Assembly (NCBI RefSeq): GCF_024623325.1
Contig: NZ_JANJZD010000024.1
Coordinates: 1-64,000, forward strand
DNA: 64,000 bases
Direction of reading: 5' to 3'
DNA from: Acetatifactor muris
Lineage (GTDB): Bacteria; Bacillota; Clostridia; Lachnospirales; Lachnospiraceae
Positions 16,438-24,500 of this stretch are shown here, piece by piece (positions within the stretch are counted from its first letter, which is position 1; the number at the start of each line of letters is the position of its first letter). The position numbers were made by a program, and so were the translations under genes. The notes below the pieces were generated by a model that ran no database searches, was not told the origin of the DNA, and saw only the letters and a list, made by a program, of their open reading frames with translations.

Positions 16438-16466
16438 ATTTTAGTCCAAAAATACTGGACTTTCAA
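16438..16466 (-). promoter_or_regulatory. Leftward repressor promoter with operator O1 in its spacer
   Basis: Read leftward, TTGAAA (16466-16461) and TAAAAT (16443-16438) are 17 bases apart. The spacer is exactly the 17-bp dyad GTCCA-N7-TGGAC (O1, 16444-16460). This promoter would drive the repressor, lipoprotein and perhaps integrase, with self-control by O1 occupancy. Confidence 0.65.
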
Positions 16467-16481
16467 CCTCCGAAAGAAAAA

Positions 16482-16498
16482 GTCCAAAAAAAATTGTC
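16482..16498. promoter_or_regulatory. Degenerate operator O2
   Basis: GTCCA-N7-TTGTC keeps the left half and the 17-bp size of the dyads O1, O3 and O4. It lies between the two divergent promoters and may bind weakly. Confidence 0.35.
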
Positions 16499-16506
16499 AA
16501 AAACCA

Positions 16507-16535
16507 TTGACAATCCATATTTAATGGACTAATAT
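16507..16535 (+). promoter_or_regulatory. Rightward early promoter with operator O3 in its spacer
   Basis: A perfect TTGACA (16507-16512) and TAATAT (16530-16535) are 17 bases apart. The spacer is exactly operator O3 (16513-16529, ATCCA-N7-TGGAC). A repressor there would exclude RNA polymerase from the early operon. Confidence 0.75.
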
Positions 16536-16541
16536 TAAAAT

Positions 16542-16558
16542 GTCCATAGAAAATGGAC
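16542..16558. promoter_or_regulatory. Operator O4, best dyad
   Basis: GTCCATAGAAAATGGAC is a 17-bp dyad with 6-base perfect arms. It covers the expected start of the rightward transcript, just before the cro ribosome site. Confidence 0.7.
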
Positions 16559-16576
16559 TGAAAGGAGGGCGAAAAA

Positions 16577-16792
16577 GTGGATGCCATTACCATCAACACA
16601 GCAAAAAGGGTAAAAGATGCCCGTAAAGATGCCAAGCTGACACAGACTGAACTCGGAAAAAGAATCGGTAAATCAAAGCAATGGGTATCCGAGTTGGAGC
16701 GTGGGAATATTAAACTTAGCTTTGAGATGGCAGTCAGCATCTCCAATGCTTGTGATAAAACGACAGAGTTTTTTTGCCACGAAAGTCCATAA
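16577..16792 (+). CDS. Cro-like HTH protein
   Basis: A 71-residue protein made almost only of one XRE helix-turn-helix: TAKRVKDARKDAKLTQTELG, GKSKQWVSELERGN, then FEMAVSISNACDKTTEFF. It is the first gene of the rightward early operon and divergent from the repressor, the place and size of a Cro protein that favours lytic growth. It starts with GTG after AAAGGAGGG. A further half-conserved operator copy begins inside its last codons. Confidence 0.85.
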   Translation: MDAITINTAKRVKDARKDAKLTQTELGKRIGKSKQWVSELERGNIKLSFEMAVSISNACDKTTEFFCHESP

Positions 16793-16801
16793 AAAATTGA
16801 C
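16785..16801. promoter_or_regulatory. Degenerate operator O5 behind cro
   Basis: GTCCA-N7-TTGAC has the left half and 17-bp size of the O sites and lies over the cro stop codon. It may be a downstream auxiliary site or chance, given the AT-rich sequence. Confidence 0.3.
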
Positions 16802-16837
16802 TTTATTTCATTATAAAGCATGGAGGTGAAAATCAAA

Positions 16838-17311
16838 ATGGCAAATATAGCAGCAAAGACAAGTTCCAACGTGTTCTATAAGGCACGTTGCGCGGCGGCA
16901 GCACACAATGAGCAATTAAGCAGCAGAGAAGGGGCGGCAGACATAATGTCCATTGACCGGGGACGCCTTTATAGGATTGAAAGCGGAATAACCAATCCCT
17001 ATCCTGAAGAGATACGCCTCATGGCGGATTTGTATAATGCGCCGGAACTGGAAAACTATTACTGCACGAATATCTGCCCTCTCGGTGGAGAAATGCCCAA
17101 AGCCGATCTGGCAGATCTTGACAGGATATCAATCAAGGCACTTTCTACTTTCCGAAAAATTGGAGAAACAAAGGATTTGCTGTTGGATATTACAGAGGAC
17201 GGTATTATTTCGGAGGACGAAAAAGGAGATCTGAATAAGGTGCTCGAAAATCTGGAGGAACTGGAGCAGATAGCGCAGAGCCTCAAGCTGTGGGTAAAGA
17301 AAAATCTGTAA
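16838..17311 (+). CDS. XRE-like HTH protein of the early operon
   Basis: A 157-residue protein with an N-terminal helix-turn-helix (about 8-70: KARCAAAAHNEQLSSREGAA, MSIDRGRLYRIESGIT, EEIRLMADLY) followed by a Cys pair (YYCTNICPLG) and a long acidic helix (about 95-150) that may form a coiled coil. Proteins of this build are frequent early genes in clostridial prophages; the target is unknown. The ATG at 16838 is preferred to 16820 because GGAGG lies between them. Confidence 0.75.
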   Translation: MANIAAKTSSNVFYKARCAAAAHNEQLSSREGAADIMSIDRGRLYRIESGITNPYPEEIRLMADLYNAPELENYYCTNICPLGGEMPKADLADLDRISIKALSTFRKIGETKDLLLDITEDGIISEDEKGDLNKVLENLEELEQIAQSLKLWVKKNL

Positions 17312-17357
17312 TATCTTGCCTGCAATATGCGGACATTTGACAGCGATTGCTGGCAAG

Positions 17358-17410
17358 TGCGTCCGTAATCCAATCCGAATCCAAATCCAAATCGGAATCC
17401 AATGTGGATA
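17358..17410 (+). repeat. Repeat A: AATCC-rich element, twin of 25848-25905
   Basis: This 53-base non-coding block (TGCGTCCGTAATCC..., then short AATCC/AAATC units) matches 25848-25905 with two mismatches and one 5-base gap. The 25.8-kb twin lies inside the replication initiator gene. TTGACAGC precedes both blocks (on the opposite strand at 25.8 kb). It may be an initiator-binding array or an accessory origin. Confidence 0.7.
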
Positions 17411-17429
17411 GGCAGTGGGAGGTGGAAAG

Positions 17430-17861
17430 TTGTATTTAGCACAAAACTTGAAGTATCTGAGAGAAAAAAACGGGGAAACGCAAAAAGACATAGCCAATAT
17501 GCTTTTTGTGACAGAAATGACTATCAGCAGATATGAGAAAGGGGAATGTGAACCGAATTTGCAAAAGGTTGTTGATCTGGCATTTCATTTCCAGATTACT
17601 GTAGATGAATTGATTGCCAAACCAATTCGGCCGGTCCAACCGCTTTACATAAGAAATGTCCGATTTTTGCAGACCAAGTATGAGATTAGCGATAAAGAAT
17701 TAGCCCTTTTGATGGGGCTGACAATGAGCCAATGGAAGCAATGTGTGCGGTTTGGATTAGAACTCCCTATCGGTCCTGCGGAAAGGCATAAAATAGCAGA
17801 TTTTTTTGGATTAAAGCCGGGAGAGCTGGAAATGAGGGATTTATCAAAGGAGGGTGTGTGA
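17430..17861 (+). CDS. XRE-family regulator with C-terminal second HTH-like part
   Basis: A 143-residue protein. Residues 2-62 are a clear XRE domain (LKYLREKNGETQKDIANMLF, TEMTISRYEKGE, LAFHFQITVDELI). The C-terminal half (about 75-140: DKELALLMGLTMSQWKQC, HKIADFFGLKPGELEM) looks like a second helix-turn-helix. The TTG at 17430 is chosen because GGGAGG is 7 bases upstream; the in-frame GTG at 17415 overlaps that site. It probably tunes early genes. Repeat A lies immediately upstream. Confidence 0.78.
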   Translation: MYLAQNLKYLREKNGETQKDIANMLFVTEMTISRYEKGECEPNLQKVVDLAFHFQITVDELIAKPIRPVQPLYIRNVRFLQTKYEISDKELALLMGLTMSQWKQCVRFGLELPIGPAERHKIADFFGLKPGELEMRDLSKEGV

Positions 17862-17863
17862 CC

Positions 17864-18229
17864 ATGGCAAAAGCATGGCTGGAAGATAAGGCAACATGGT
17901 TGTTTGATTTGGCCCATGACAATCTGGACGAAGACGCCATTGTGAAGGGCTTTCTGAAACACTATGCACTGCAAGGGCAGGGAATGGGTGATGTGCAGCG
18001 GGATATGCACTTTCGCACACACTACGGAGACTTTTACCTGAAAGGTGCCATGGCCTATCTGCGGAGAGCGCTGGAGGTGCAGATCGAGGCGCCGCCCCGC
18101 TCGGAGATGCGGACGCTGGATGAAGTGCAGGGAATTGTTGATGCTGTCCGCGCGGGCATCCCGGTCCAGGTTGATTACTACGATCCGGAGATTGATGATA
18201 ATCCGTATGTTGTCCGTGCGACATGGTAG
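17864..18229 (+). CDS. Unknown early phage protein
   Basis: A 121-residue protein with no recognised domain. It is acidic overall and has aromatic stretches (MHFRTHYGDFYLKGAMAYLRRALEVQIEAP). It lacks signal peptide, membrane helix and Cys motifs. It starts 2 bases after the stop of the HTH gene, with AAGGAGGG upstream, so it belongs to the same operon and is followed closely by an excisionase-like gene. Confidence 0.7.
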   Translation: MAKAWLEDKATWLFDLAHDNLDEDAIVKGFLKHYALQGQGMGDVQRDMHFRTHYGDFYLKGAMAYLRRALEVQIEAPPRSEMRTLDEVQGIVDAVRAGIPVQVDYYDPEIDDNPYVVRATW

Positions 18230-18243
18230 GAAGGAGGGATTGC

Positions 18244-18468
18244 ATGGGAGCATTGGCAGCGGCGCCGGGCGTGATCTCTTCCCCCGGGAAATACTATTGT
18301 GGGGTTGCAGAGGTTATGGAGTATCTCGGTTGCAAAGAAAATAAGGCCTATGAGCTGATAAGAAAGCTCAGGGAGGAACTCATAGAAGCCGGCAAGCTGA
18401 CGCCGGCGTATCCGCAGGGAAAAGTACCGAGAAAGTATTTTTTGGAGCGGTGCATGATTGAAGAATAG
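18244..18468 (+). CDS. Excisionase/AlpA-like winged-helix protein
   Basis: A 74-residue protein with YYCGVAEVMEYLGCKENKAY (helix-turn-helix start) and IRKLREELIEAGKL, then a wing-like GKVPRKYFLERC. This is the pattern of small MerR/Xis-like DNA-binding proteins that fold as winged helices and direct excision or local transcription. Given its size and place in an integrase-bearing prophage it may be the excisionase, but transcriptional roles are equally possible. The ATG at 18244 follows AAGGAGGG. Confidence 0.65.
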   Translation: MGALAAAPGVISSPGKYYCGVAEVMEYLGCKENKAYELIRKLREELIEAGKLTPAYPQGKVPRKYFLERCMIEE

Positions 18469-18478
18469 GAGGTGTGTC

Positions 18479-18670
18479 ATGGCATTTTACAAAATCTGTC
18501 CGGATTGCGGGGCTACGCTGGATCCGGGCGAAAAATGCGATTGCTGGGAGGAAGCGGAAAAGAAACAGGAGTTTTTCAGCCGGCACTTGAAAATGGAACC
18601 GAAAGCGAGGCAGCTTGCTTTTGCGTTCGACAGCGGGGAGGTTCGGTGTGAAAGCAAAAGTTGTTGTTAG
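18479..18670 (+). CDS. Small zinc-ribbon protein
   Basis: A 63-residue protein starting MAFYKICPDCGATLDPGEKC with C-x2-C and a following C-x-C (CDC), a half or whole zinc ribbon, then a charged helix and a Cys pair near the end (KSCC). The function is unknown. AGGAGG lies 7 bases before the ATG. Its 3' end overlaps the cell-wall hydrolase gene by 23 bases. Confidence 0.7.
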   Translation: MAFYKICPDCGATLDPGEKCDCWEEAEKKQEFFSRHLKMEPKARQLAFAFDSGEVRCESKSCC

Positions 18671-19268
18671 CCTGGGTGCGGTGGTAGGCCTGGTGGTGTT
18701 GTCTGCAGCGGCATTTATAAGTACGGCGGGCACGGACGGCGCAAGTCCGGCAGTAGGGCAGAGGGCGGATATGCAAGCTGCAATCTGTCAGGAGGAGCCG
18801 GGGATCAAAGAAAAAGAGAGACGATTATCAGTTGAAACGGTCTCATTGCCTGAGCCAGCAGAGGAACCGCCACAAACGGAAAGCGAGAGCCGGAGCTCGG
18901 AGGATTCTTATCTTCTCGCCAAAATCGCTATGGCAGAGGCGGAAAGTGAGGATACGGAGGGGAAGGCGCTGGTCATGCTGGTGGTTCTAAACCGTGTGAA
19001 AGCCGGTGGATTTCCTGATTCTGTAGAAGAAGTGATCTATCAGGAAAGGCAGTTCAGCCCCGTTGCCAGCGGAAGGTTTGACAGAGTGGAGCCGGATGCC
19101 GATTGTTGGCAGGCTCTTTCTCTGATTGAAGTGGATGGATGGGATGAAAGTATGGGTGCTACCTACTTCGAGAGTGAGAGTGAATCCACCTGGCATGAGG
19201 AAAATTTGGAATTCCTTTTCCAACATGGCAACCATTATTTTTACACGGATAAGGAGGGCGGGAAATGA
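18648..19268 (+). CDS. SleB/CwlJ-type cell-wall hydrolase
   Basis: A 206-residue protein with an N-terminal membrane or signal segment (VVVSLGAVVGLVVLSAAAFI), a charged linker, and a Hydrolase_2 domain from about residue 92. That domain reads LLAKIAMAEAESEDTEGKAL (with the catalytic Glu), VVLNRVKAGGFP, VIYQERQFSP and GNHYFY. SleB/CwlJ enzymes cut peptidoglycan (lytic transglycosylase or amidase). It is set in the early operon, far from the late lysis genes, so a role other than burst lysis is likely. The GTG at 18648 has GGGGAGG upstream and overlaps the previous gene. Confidence 0.82.
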   Translation: MKAKVVVSLGAVVGLVVLSAAAFISTAGTDGASPAVGQRADMQAAICQEEPGIKEKERRLSVETVSLPEPAEEPPQTESESRSSEDSYLLAKIAMAEAESEDTEGKALVMLVVLNRVKAGGFPDSVEEVIYQERQFSPVASGRFDRVEPDADCWQALSLIEVDGWDESMGATYFESESESTWHEENLEFLFQHGNHYFYTDKEGGK

Positions 19269-19540
19269 GCAGGTGGAAGTGGATCGGGCGGCCGGCGGTC
19301 GTGGCAGTTTATGTTATGGCAGTTACATACATGGCCGGGAAATGGGCTATACGCTATGCCTATCTGGAGCGTGGCTATGATGCTGTCGGAGGAGAGTATC
19401 TTTTTATCCCCATGGTGGCCTGGGCGGCTTATAAGATGATCAATATATTTTTGAATGCGTTGGAGGATGGAATGTATGCAGAAACAGGACATGAAAAGGC
19501 AGGAGGTAGAGGAACTGCTGGGCTTCGCAATAACAGATGA
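19265..19540 (+). CDS. Small membrane protein
   Basis: A 91-residue protein with two likely membrane helices (about 8-26, AVVAVYVMAVTYMAG; about 44-64, LFIPMVAWAAYKMINIFLNAL) and a charged C-terminus. No family recognised. Its ATGA overlaps the stop of the cell-wall hydrolase gene, so the two are translationally coupled; it could anchor or regulate the hydrolase, which is inference. Its end overlaps the next gene by 65 bases. Confidence 0.65.
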   Translation: MSRWKWIGRPAVVAVYVMAVTYMAGKWAIRYAYLERGYDAVGGEYLFIPMVAWAAYKMINIFLNALEDGMYAETGHEKAGGRGTAGLRNNR

Positions 19541-19787
19541 ACAGCTTCAGGAGGCTTTAGAATGCGCCCGGCGCAAGCAGGAGTATATCTATCAGCGGGA
19601 ACGGAGGCCGGTGGTGTTGCAGCACTGGTATCTGGTAAAGCTGACGGAAGAGTATGTGCGGAGCCTTGCGTTCTCAAAATTCACGATGGATCTGTGCAGG
19701 GCGCTGCGCGACATGGAAAAAGAGCACTCGGCAAGTTGCCAGAGCGCCCCTACGGATAACCATATTGTAGCAGTTCCTGCCGGATAA
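19476..19787 (+). CDS. Unknown early protein, 103 residues
   Basis: A helical, charged protein (EVEELLGFAITDEQLQEALE..., then HWYLVKLTEEYVRSLAFSKF) with no known domain. The ATG at 19476 is 9 bases after GGAGG; an ATG at 19491 is possible. It overlaps the membrane-protein gene in another frame, which is unusual, but the long open frame and the ribosome site support it. Its last third is partly duplicated downstream (19853-19904). Confidence 0.6.
   Translation: MQKQDMKRQEVEELLGFAITDEQLQEALECARRKQEYIYQRERRPVVLQHWYLVKLTEEYVRSLAFSKFTMDLCRALRDMEKEHSASCQSAPTDNHIVAVPAG
19715..19765 (+). repeat. Direct repeat, copy 1
   Basis: About 51 bases (starting GGAAAAAGAGCACTCGGC and ending GGATAACCATAT) recur at 19853-19904 with about 80 percent identity. 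This copy codes for the C-terminus of the upstream protein. Confidence 0.6.
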
Positions 19788-19852
19788 AGCAAGCGGAATT
19801 TTTCAATATGGTAAAGAGGACAATGAAAATGGCTATAAACATGCAGAATATG

Positions 19853-19904
19853 GGGAAAAGAGCACTCGGCAGATTGTCGGGGCGGCTTCTACGGAAAACC
19901 ATAT
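19853..19904 (+). repeat. Direct repeat, copy 2
   Basis: The non-coding partner of 19715-19765, in the gap before the 19953 gene. Probably left by a local duplication or an eroded second gene copy. Confidence 0.6.
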
Positions 19905-19952
19905 CAGGGCATGATTTAGCAAATAAATCAATGACGATATGGAGGAAAATCT

Positions 19953-21119
19953 ATGGACAATTCTTATGCATTGACTGAAATCCAGTCAAAATACCAGAAC
20001 TGCAATCTGCTGATACCGGCAGCTACATCAGTGCAGATCAATCCCTTTTACAAATGTACGGTCATGGAGGTTGTGGCCGACACCTCTGAGAACTCCGGCG
20101 ATATTTTTAAGGTCGGAAATATCAAGACCGGGGAGGATCGGAACGGAAAAGCAATCTATGCAGACGTTTTCTCCCCGGCAAAGCCGCTCCTGATGAAGCT
20201 TGCGACTGCGGCGGGCGTCCAGTTCCATCCGGAGTACACAACGGTCTTTCGGGAAAATGCAAATACTTATGTCGGCAAGGCATATGGAGCACTCCGGCTC
20301 CCGGACGGGACTTTCAAGACACACGCAGAAACGAAGCGGATCTGTCTGGATGATGAAGAATCCAAATACCGCCTCGAATTCATGGATAAATCCATTATGG
20401 GGATCCATGACTGGAGAGCAGCAAAGGCCGCAGCGGATATGTTCAAAGGAGAATGGCGGGAGGATCCGGAGAAGCGGGACAAATGGAACAAACCGGAAAA
20501 GTATTATGTGATTGCAGACTGTGACCGGGAAAAATACATTGAGCGTTCCATTCTGGTAAACATGACGCTTCTCAGGAAAACGGCATCTGAAAAGGCACAG
20601 ACGGGGGCAATCCTGCGGGTTATCCGGGCTTTGCTGGGAATCAAAGGTACATACCAGCTGAACGAATTGAAAAAGCCGTTTGCGGTTCCCACTGTCACAT
20701 TCTCGCCGGATTACTCGGATGCCACTGTGCGGCAGGCAATGTTGCAGCAGGGAATGAATTCTATGGGGAATATGTTCGGCGCGGCAGCAGCGCCGCCGGC
20801 AATCAGCTCTATGGGGATTTTCGAGGACGCTGTCCATGAGGCTTTTGATCCGGAGGAAAATCTGAGCAATCCGGCTTTTACATCGGAGCAGAGTACAGAA
20901 GATGATGATATTCAGGAGCAATACCAGCAGGCACCGCCACAGGAGACCTCAGAACGCCGGGAGCCGCCGGCCCAGCAGACAGAGACGCCCCGCGAAGAAT
21001 CCAGCGGATATTTCTGTGATGAATGCGGAGCGGAGATCAACGAAAGGGTGTATGGGTATTCCCTTAATAAATTTGGGAGGCCGCTTTGCATGAAGTGCCA
21101 GAAGGGAGCGGGGAAGTGA
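19953..21119 (+). CDS. Unknown recombination-region protein with C-terminal zinc ribbon
   Basis: A 388-residue protein. The first 260 residues are globular and unrecognised; residues 260-355 are a low-complexity Pro/Gln/Glu linker. The C-terminus FCDECGAEINERVYGYS...RPLCMKCQ forms a C-x2-C/C-x2-C zinc ribbon, a layout also seen behind phage single-strand-annealing and Rec proteins. It sits directly before the DUF3846-like gene and the SbcD-SbcC fusion, so a role as annealing or DNA-binding partner is plausible but unproven. GGAGG precedes the ATG; its TGA overlaps the next ATG. Confidence 0.65.
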   Translation: MDNSYALTEIQSKYQNCNLLIPAATSVQINPFYKCTVMEVVADTSENSGDIFKVGNIKTGEDRNGKAIYADVFSPAKPLLMKLATAAGVQFHPEYTTVFRENANTYVGKAYGALRLPDGTFKTHAETKRICLDDEESKYRLEFMDKSIMGIHDWRAAKAAADMFKGEWREDPEKRDKWNKPEKYYVIADCDREKYIERSILVNMTLLRKTASEKAQTGAILRVIRALLGIKGTYQLNELKKPFAVPTVTFSPDYSDATVRQAMLQQGMNSMGNMFGAAAAPPAISSMGIFEDAVHEAFDPEENLSNPAFTSEQSTEDDDIQEQYQQAPPQETSERREPPAQQTETPREESSGYFCDECGAEINERVYGYSLNKFGRPLCMKCQKGAGK

Positions 21120-21562
21120 TGAAGCTGATTAAAATTTCACCGGATCTAGAGTTGACAGTGCATGAATTCCCTTCCGGGGGATATGCGGAAGAGAACAGGT
21201 TTCTGCGGGAACTGATCGGGAACCATTGCGATATTTATGAGCATATCATGCCGAGCAGATTGTATACAGTGCTGCATATGAAAAACCGCCCGACAAAAGT
21301 GCCGGGGCAGTGTATAAGTATGCTGATTGATGAGGAGGGGCTGTTAAAGGAAAACGAGCCGAATCCGGTTGGCAGTTATCTCTATGAAACTGACAGGCAC
21401 GGCCATCCGATCATGGGGAACATTCTCTTTGTCGGAGAGGAATGGGGAAGTGACGGGATAGATTTCTGCGGCATTGAGGATTCTGTTTTTGAAAATCTGA
21501 AGCTGCAGCTGGATCATATGATCGAGGTAATGAAAGTGGCAAAGGAGGCGTTTGGCTTATGA
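21119..21562 (+). CDS. DUF3846-like protein
   Basis: A 147-residue protein starting MKLIKISPDLELTVHEFPSG, with a later ISMLIDEEGLLKENEPNPVGS and GNILFVGEE. This order (short start, loop, ID/NEEGK-like strand, N-P-x-x, GTxxFVG) resembles DUF3846, a small phage and plasmid family of unknown function. The ATG at 21119 overlaps the previous stop, and its own stop overlaps the SbcD-SbcC gene by 4 bases (ATGA), placing it in the recombination unit. Confidence 0.6.
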   Translation: MKLIKISPDLELTVHEFPSGGYAEENRFLRELIGNHCDIYEHIMPSRLYTVLHMKNRPTKVPGQCISMLIDEEGLLKENEPNPVGSYLYETDRHGHPIMGNILFVGEEWGSDGIDFCGIEDSVFENLKLQLDHMIEVMKVAKEAFGL

Positions 21563-24500
21563 AAATATTACATACGGCAGACTGGCATTTCGGGACGTTC
21601 CGAAGCCCGGTCAGGGATGGGGTAAATCTCCGCACAGAGGATACGAAACGCTGCATGGATGAACTGATAAGAGTGACAAAGGAGGAGCATCCGGATTTTT
21701 CTCTGGTTTCCGGTGATGTGTTCCACGTTGGCCGGCTCTGGTCCGACAGGTGCTGCGAAGAGATTGTCATGGCAACTCACTATATCAAGGAGCTGGCGGC
21801 AGCTTCTAAGGAAGTGGTGATCATGCGCGGTACCCCGAATCATGACGGAGCTGCACAGTTTAACGTCCTCTCTGAAATGTTCAAGGGCGTTCCGAATGTC
21901 CATATTGTCGCCATGCCGGAGGTTCTTACATTTGAGGATGCTGACATAGCGGTCCTCCCAGGATTTGACAGGGGAGTTTACCGGGCAAAGTTCCCCGGCC
22001 TCTCCAGCGAGGAAGAAAATGAGGTGTTCACGCAGGAACTCTCCAATATCGTTACCGGAATGCGGGCCCAGTGCAGACCTGGTAAGAAAAAAATCCTTAT
22101 GGCGCATTATACCGTTCCTGGGTGCAATACGGAAAGCGGGCAGACGATGATGCTGACGCAGTTTGAGCCGATCATCCCTCAGGAAGCTCTGCTGGCGGCA
22201 GGGTATGATCTGGTAGCCCTGGGACATATCCACAGACCGCAGAACCTGATGAACCAGTATTGGTTTTACTCCGGCGCCATAAATGCCATGAATTTCAATG
22301 ACGAAGGACAGGAGCGGGGATTCTGGATCCACACGGATATGCCGTTTGGGGGATGGGACAGCCGGTTTTTCAAGACACCGATCAGAGAATTCATCACTTT
22401 CAATTTTACTGACACGGATATCACAGCGATCAATCTCGGAGACATGGATGATGTGGCATACAATTACTGGCGGCACAACGGGGCCGTGAAAGATAAGATT
22501 GTCCGGATCCATTATAGCTGCTCCGCGGAGAACAGCAAAGCGCTGAATAAGGCGCTGATCGAGAGGACGCTGCTTGAAGACGGGGCTTTCATGGTATGGG
22601 AGATCCTCCCGGATAAAATAGATGAATTTGCAAACCGGACAGAGCTGGCCAGAGCCACGGATCCGGAAGCCAATCTTATCAAATATCTTGAAGAGAAGCA
22701 GATGGAGCCGGAAAAGGTGCAGGAGTTGGTGCTGAAAGCAAGGCCCATTATCGCAGAGGCAGAGGCAAATATGCCGACGGCGGTCAATACTGGGATATTT
22801 GAACCGGTGGAAATTTCGGTCAAGAATTACCGCAACTATGAGGATGAAACCTTTAATTTTGAGGATATCACATTCTGCACCATCAATGGGCAGAACGGGG
22901 CCGGGAAGAGCAGCCTGTTCATGGACGCCATAATTGACTGCCTTTATGAGCAGCCGAGAGAGGGCATCATCAAGGACGATACCGGGAGATCTCCGTGGCT
23001 GCGGAATGATGAATCGGTCCGGTCCGGCGCCATTATGTTTACATTCCGTATTGGGGAAAAGAAATACCGGGTGACAAGGACCAGGGCCCGCTCCGGGAAG
23101 GTAACGCTGAACATTGCGTGTTTCATGGAAGGGGAATGGAAAGACTGCTCAAAGGAAAGGGCGAACGATACCCAACAGGAGATCTTGAATATCATCGGCA
23201 TGGATAGCTTCACATTCAAGTCCTGCGCGCTGATCATGCAGGATCAGTATGGGCTCTTCCTGCAGGCCAAGCCGGAGGAAAGGGTGGAAGTCCTCGGAAC
23301 ACTTCTCGGCCTGGGTGTCTATCAGATCATGGAGAGAATCGCCCAGGATAAGGCAAAGGTATATGGGGCGAAGAACCGTGAACTGAAGCAGGAGGTCGAG
23401 ATCCACAGGAGTACGATATCCAGCTTTGGAAATCCGGAGGAAGAACTGGAGAACTGCCGGACGGAACTGGAAGGATACGAAAGCAGGTTGCAGGAAAAGA
23501 TTGCAGAGCGGGATAAAAATAAGCTTCTCCTGACAAATCAGCAGGAAGCCGCAGAAAGGCGGACAAAGCTGTTGGCATCTATTACTACTTTGCAGAGTAA
23601 AAAGGCTGCTACAGGCCAAAATAGAGCCACTCAGCAGGCGATTATAGATAGCTGCTCGGTTATTCTTGACAGCCGGCAGGAGATTGAGGGGAAGGTCGCG
23701 GAGTATAGCGCCCTCATGGAGCGCGAAAGGAACCTGGCCAGGGAATCCGCGCTGTATTCTGCAAAGAAACGGGAGGCGGAAGGTTTTGCAAGGCAGGCCG
23801 CATCCGAGCAGGAGGCTATTGATGCTTTCAAAGCAAGGATAGAGCAAAAAGAAAATGAGCTGTCGTGGGCCCAGCCCTCGGATCAGGATGCAGTCATCAA
23901 AGAAAACGCCGCAGAGTATGAACGGCAGAAGAAATTGCTGGATGAAGCGTATGAGCAGGAAAGGGCATACCGGGCGGTGGAGAAGCAGCTGACACAGGCA
24001 AGGTACGATTTACAGCAGATCACCACACGGCATGATTCGGATGTAAAGCGTCTGCAGCTTGAAGAGGCCGGACTGAAAAAGAAAGCAGAGCTGCTCTCCA
24101 ATGTGGAGTGCGTGGATATATCCCAGGCTAAATGCGGATTTCTGGCAGATGCGATTTCGGCAAAACAGGCCCTTGAAGATTATCCCGGACGCTATGCGGA
24201 ATTGGAGAGAGCCTATGGGGAGCAGACGGCGCCCCTCGATCAGCGGATTGCCGAGTTAGAAGAGCAGCTGGCCAGATTGCCCTTTGATGCCGGGAGAGTG
24301 GCGGCAGTATCGAAGAGGATAGCCGAGTTGAAGCCCTACATGGCAAAGCTTGAAGCCATCAACCAGCGGGAAGGCAAGATTGCCCTGCTGGAAGCTGATA
24401 TACAGCATTTGCAGTCAAATATACTCGGGGCAGAAAAAAGGCTTGCGGAGGCCAAATTAAAGGGCACAGAGGCCGAGCAAGAGCGCGACCGGTACGCCAA

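Noticed and set aside
17358..17410. Short AATCC repeats as a CRISPR array
   Set aside because: Units are 5-6 bases without unique spacers of constant length, and no cas genes are near. The twin inside the initiator gene points to an origin-type repeat.
19829..19978. 49-codon frame between the 19476 and 19953 genes
   Set aside because: The ribosome site is weak, it runs 26 bases into the next gene, and most of it is the duplicated block 19853-19904; probably a by-product of that duplication.
20028..20921. Long minus-strand open frames inside phage genes (also 27495-28559, 42172-43062)
   Set aside because: They lie wholly under well-supported plus-strand genes, lack ribosome sites and give low-complexity or Cys/His/Phe-rich products typical of shadow frames.
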